Notes under the pieces: model-generated
Database searches by the model: none
What the model was told of the DNA's origin: nothing
The model's input: only the letters and a program-made list of their open reading frames with translations
Virus record (IMG/VR): IMGVR_UViG_3300013772_000030
Coordinates: 1 to 40,304 of that record
DNA from: a virus
Length of the DNA: 40,304 nt
Reading direction: 5' to 3' (one strand)
Position numbers and translations under genes: made by a program
Part shown: positions 40,152-40,304 of the stretch, piece by piece
Numbering within the stretch: the stretch's first letter is position 1
Layout of the letters: the number at the start of each line of letters is the position of its first letter

Positions 40152-40304
40152 CGTTGATGATCCGGATCAGGCGGTTCTCTACTCGATTACCGACCGGAGT
40201 CATCCAGAAGATGACCCACACCGCTATGAAGATGATGTTAGCCCATGGGAAGACAATACCCAAGAATGCAGCTAACGGTGCCCACACAGCCATCACACTA
40301 ATGG
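40144..40304 (-). CDS. Small membrane protein (5' end uncertain)
   Basis: The frame is open to the window edge. From ATG 40293 it gives 49 residues: MAVWAPLAAFLGIVFPWANI, a second hydrophobic segment (IFIAVWVIFW), then a basic tail NRVENRLIRIINGG. Two short membrane helices. It may start further right, outside the window. Confidence 0.5.
   Translation of the reverse strand, partial: ISVMAVWAPLAAFLGIVFPWANIIFIAVWVIFWMTPVGNRVENRLIRIINGG

Overview
The window is a fragment of a tailed double-stranded DNA phage, most likely of an actinobacterial host. The evidence is a portal-type protein, a probable small terminase, many short tightly packed genes in strand-coherent blocks, frequent TTG and GTG starts, TTGnnn-17/18-TAnnnT promoters and repeated signs of leaderless mRNAs. 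No tRNA, rRNA, integrase, insertion sequence or CRISPR array was seen. The exact phage group cannot be fixed from sequence reading alone.

Layout. (1) 1-5.2 kb, minus strand: a very long modular Pro/Ala-rich structural protein running off the left edge, preceded by the portal protein. (2) 5.2-20.8 kb, minus strand: an overlapping array of early or accessory genes. It contains a two-HTH DNA-binding protein, a metallophosphoesterase, a nicotinamide phosphoribosyltransferase, a ribose-phosphate pyrophosphokinase, a macrodomain protein, a collagen-like membrane protein and several membrane or coiled-coil proteins. (3) 20.8-23.7 kb, plus strand: a hexamer repeat tract, a predicted secreted HELGH metallopeptidase and five small genes, each with its own promoter and usually a hairpin terminator. 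(4) 24.0-35.6 kb, minus strand: about 28 small genes, nearly all with a private promoter. (5) 35.7-38.4 kb, plus strand: a DGQHR (DndB-like) protein, a tandem HNH endonuclease and a small Cys4 protein. (6) 38.5-40.3 kb, minus strand: small unknown genes, a probable small terminase and a small membrane protein at the right edge.

How the parts may work together. The PRPP-synthetase-like and NAMPT-like genes, with a metallophosphoesterase and a macrodomain nearby, form a plausible NAD+/ADP-ribose module. It resembles the described phage NAD+ reconstitution pathway (Adps plus Namat, NARP1) that counters NAD-depleting immunity; the assignment here is inference.

The most unusual signal is regulatory. 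In block 4 most genes carry the same stack: a palindromic ACAAAA(C/G)TTTTGT-type box; a promoter whose -35 lies in the loop or arm of a gene-specific inverted repeat of up to 14 bp per arm; often a second 5' UTR hairpin; and a Shine-Dalgarno in a small hairpin whose stem covaries between genes. Between these genes lie short orphan transcription units. Three encode leaderless 16-18 residue peptides, one encodes a leaderless 40-residue ORF antisense to one of them, and two are plus-strand units beginning with the same AGACGCAAAGACGCG sequence followed by a covarying hairpin (candidate noncoding RNAs).
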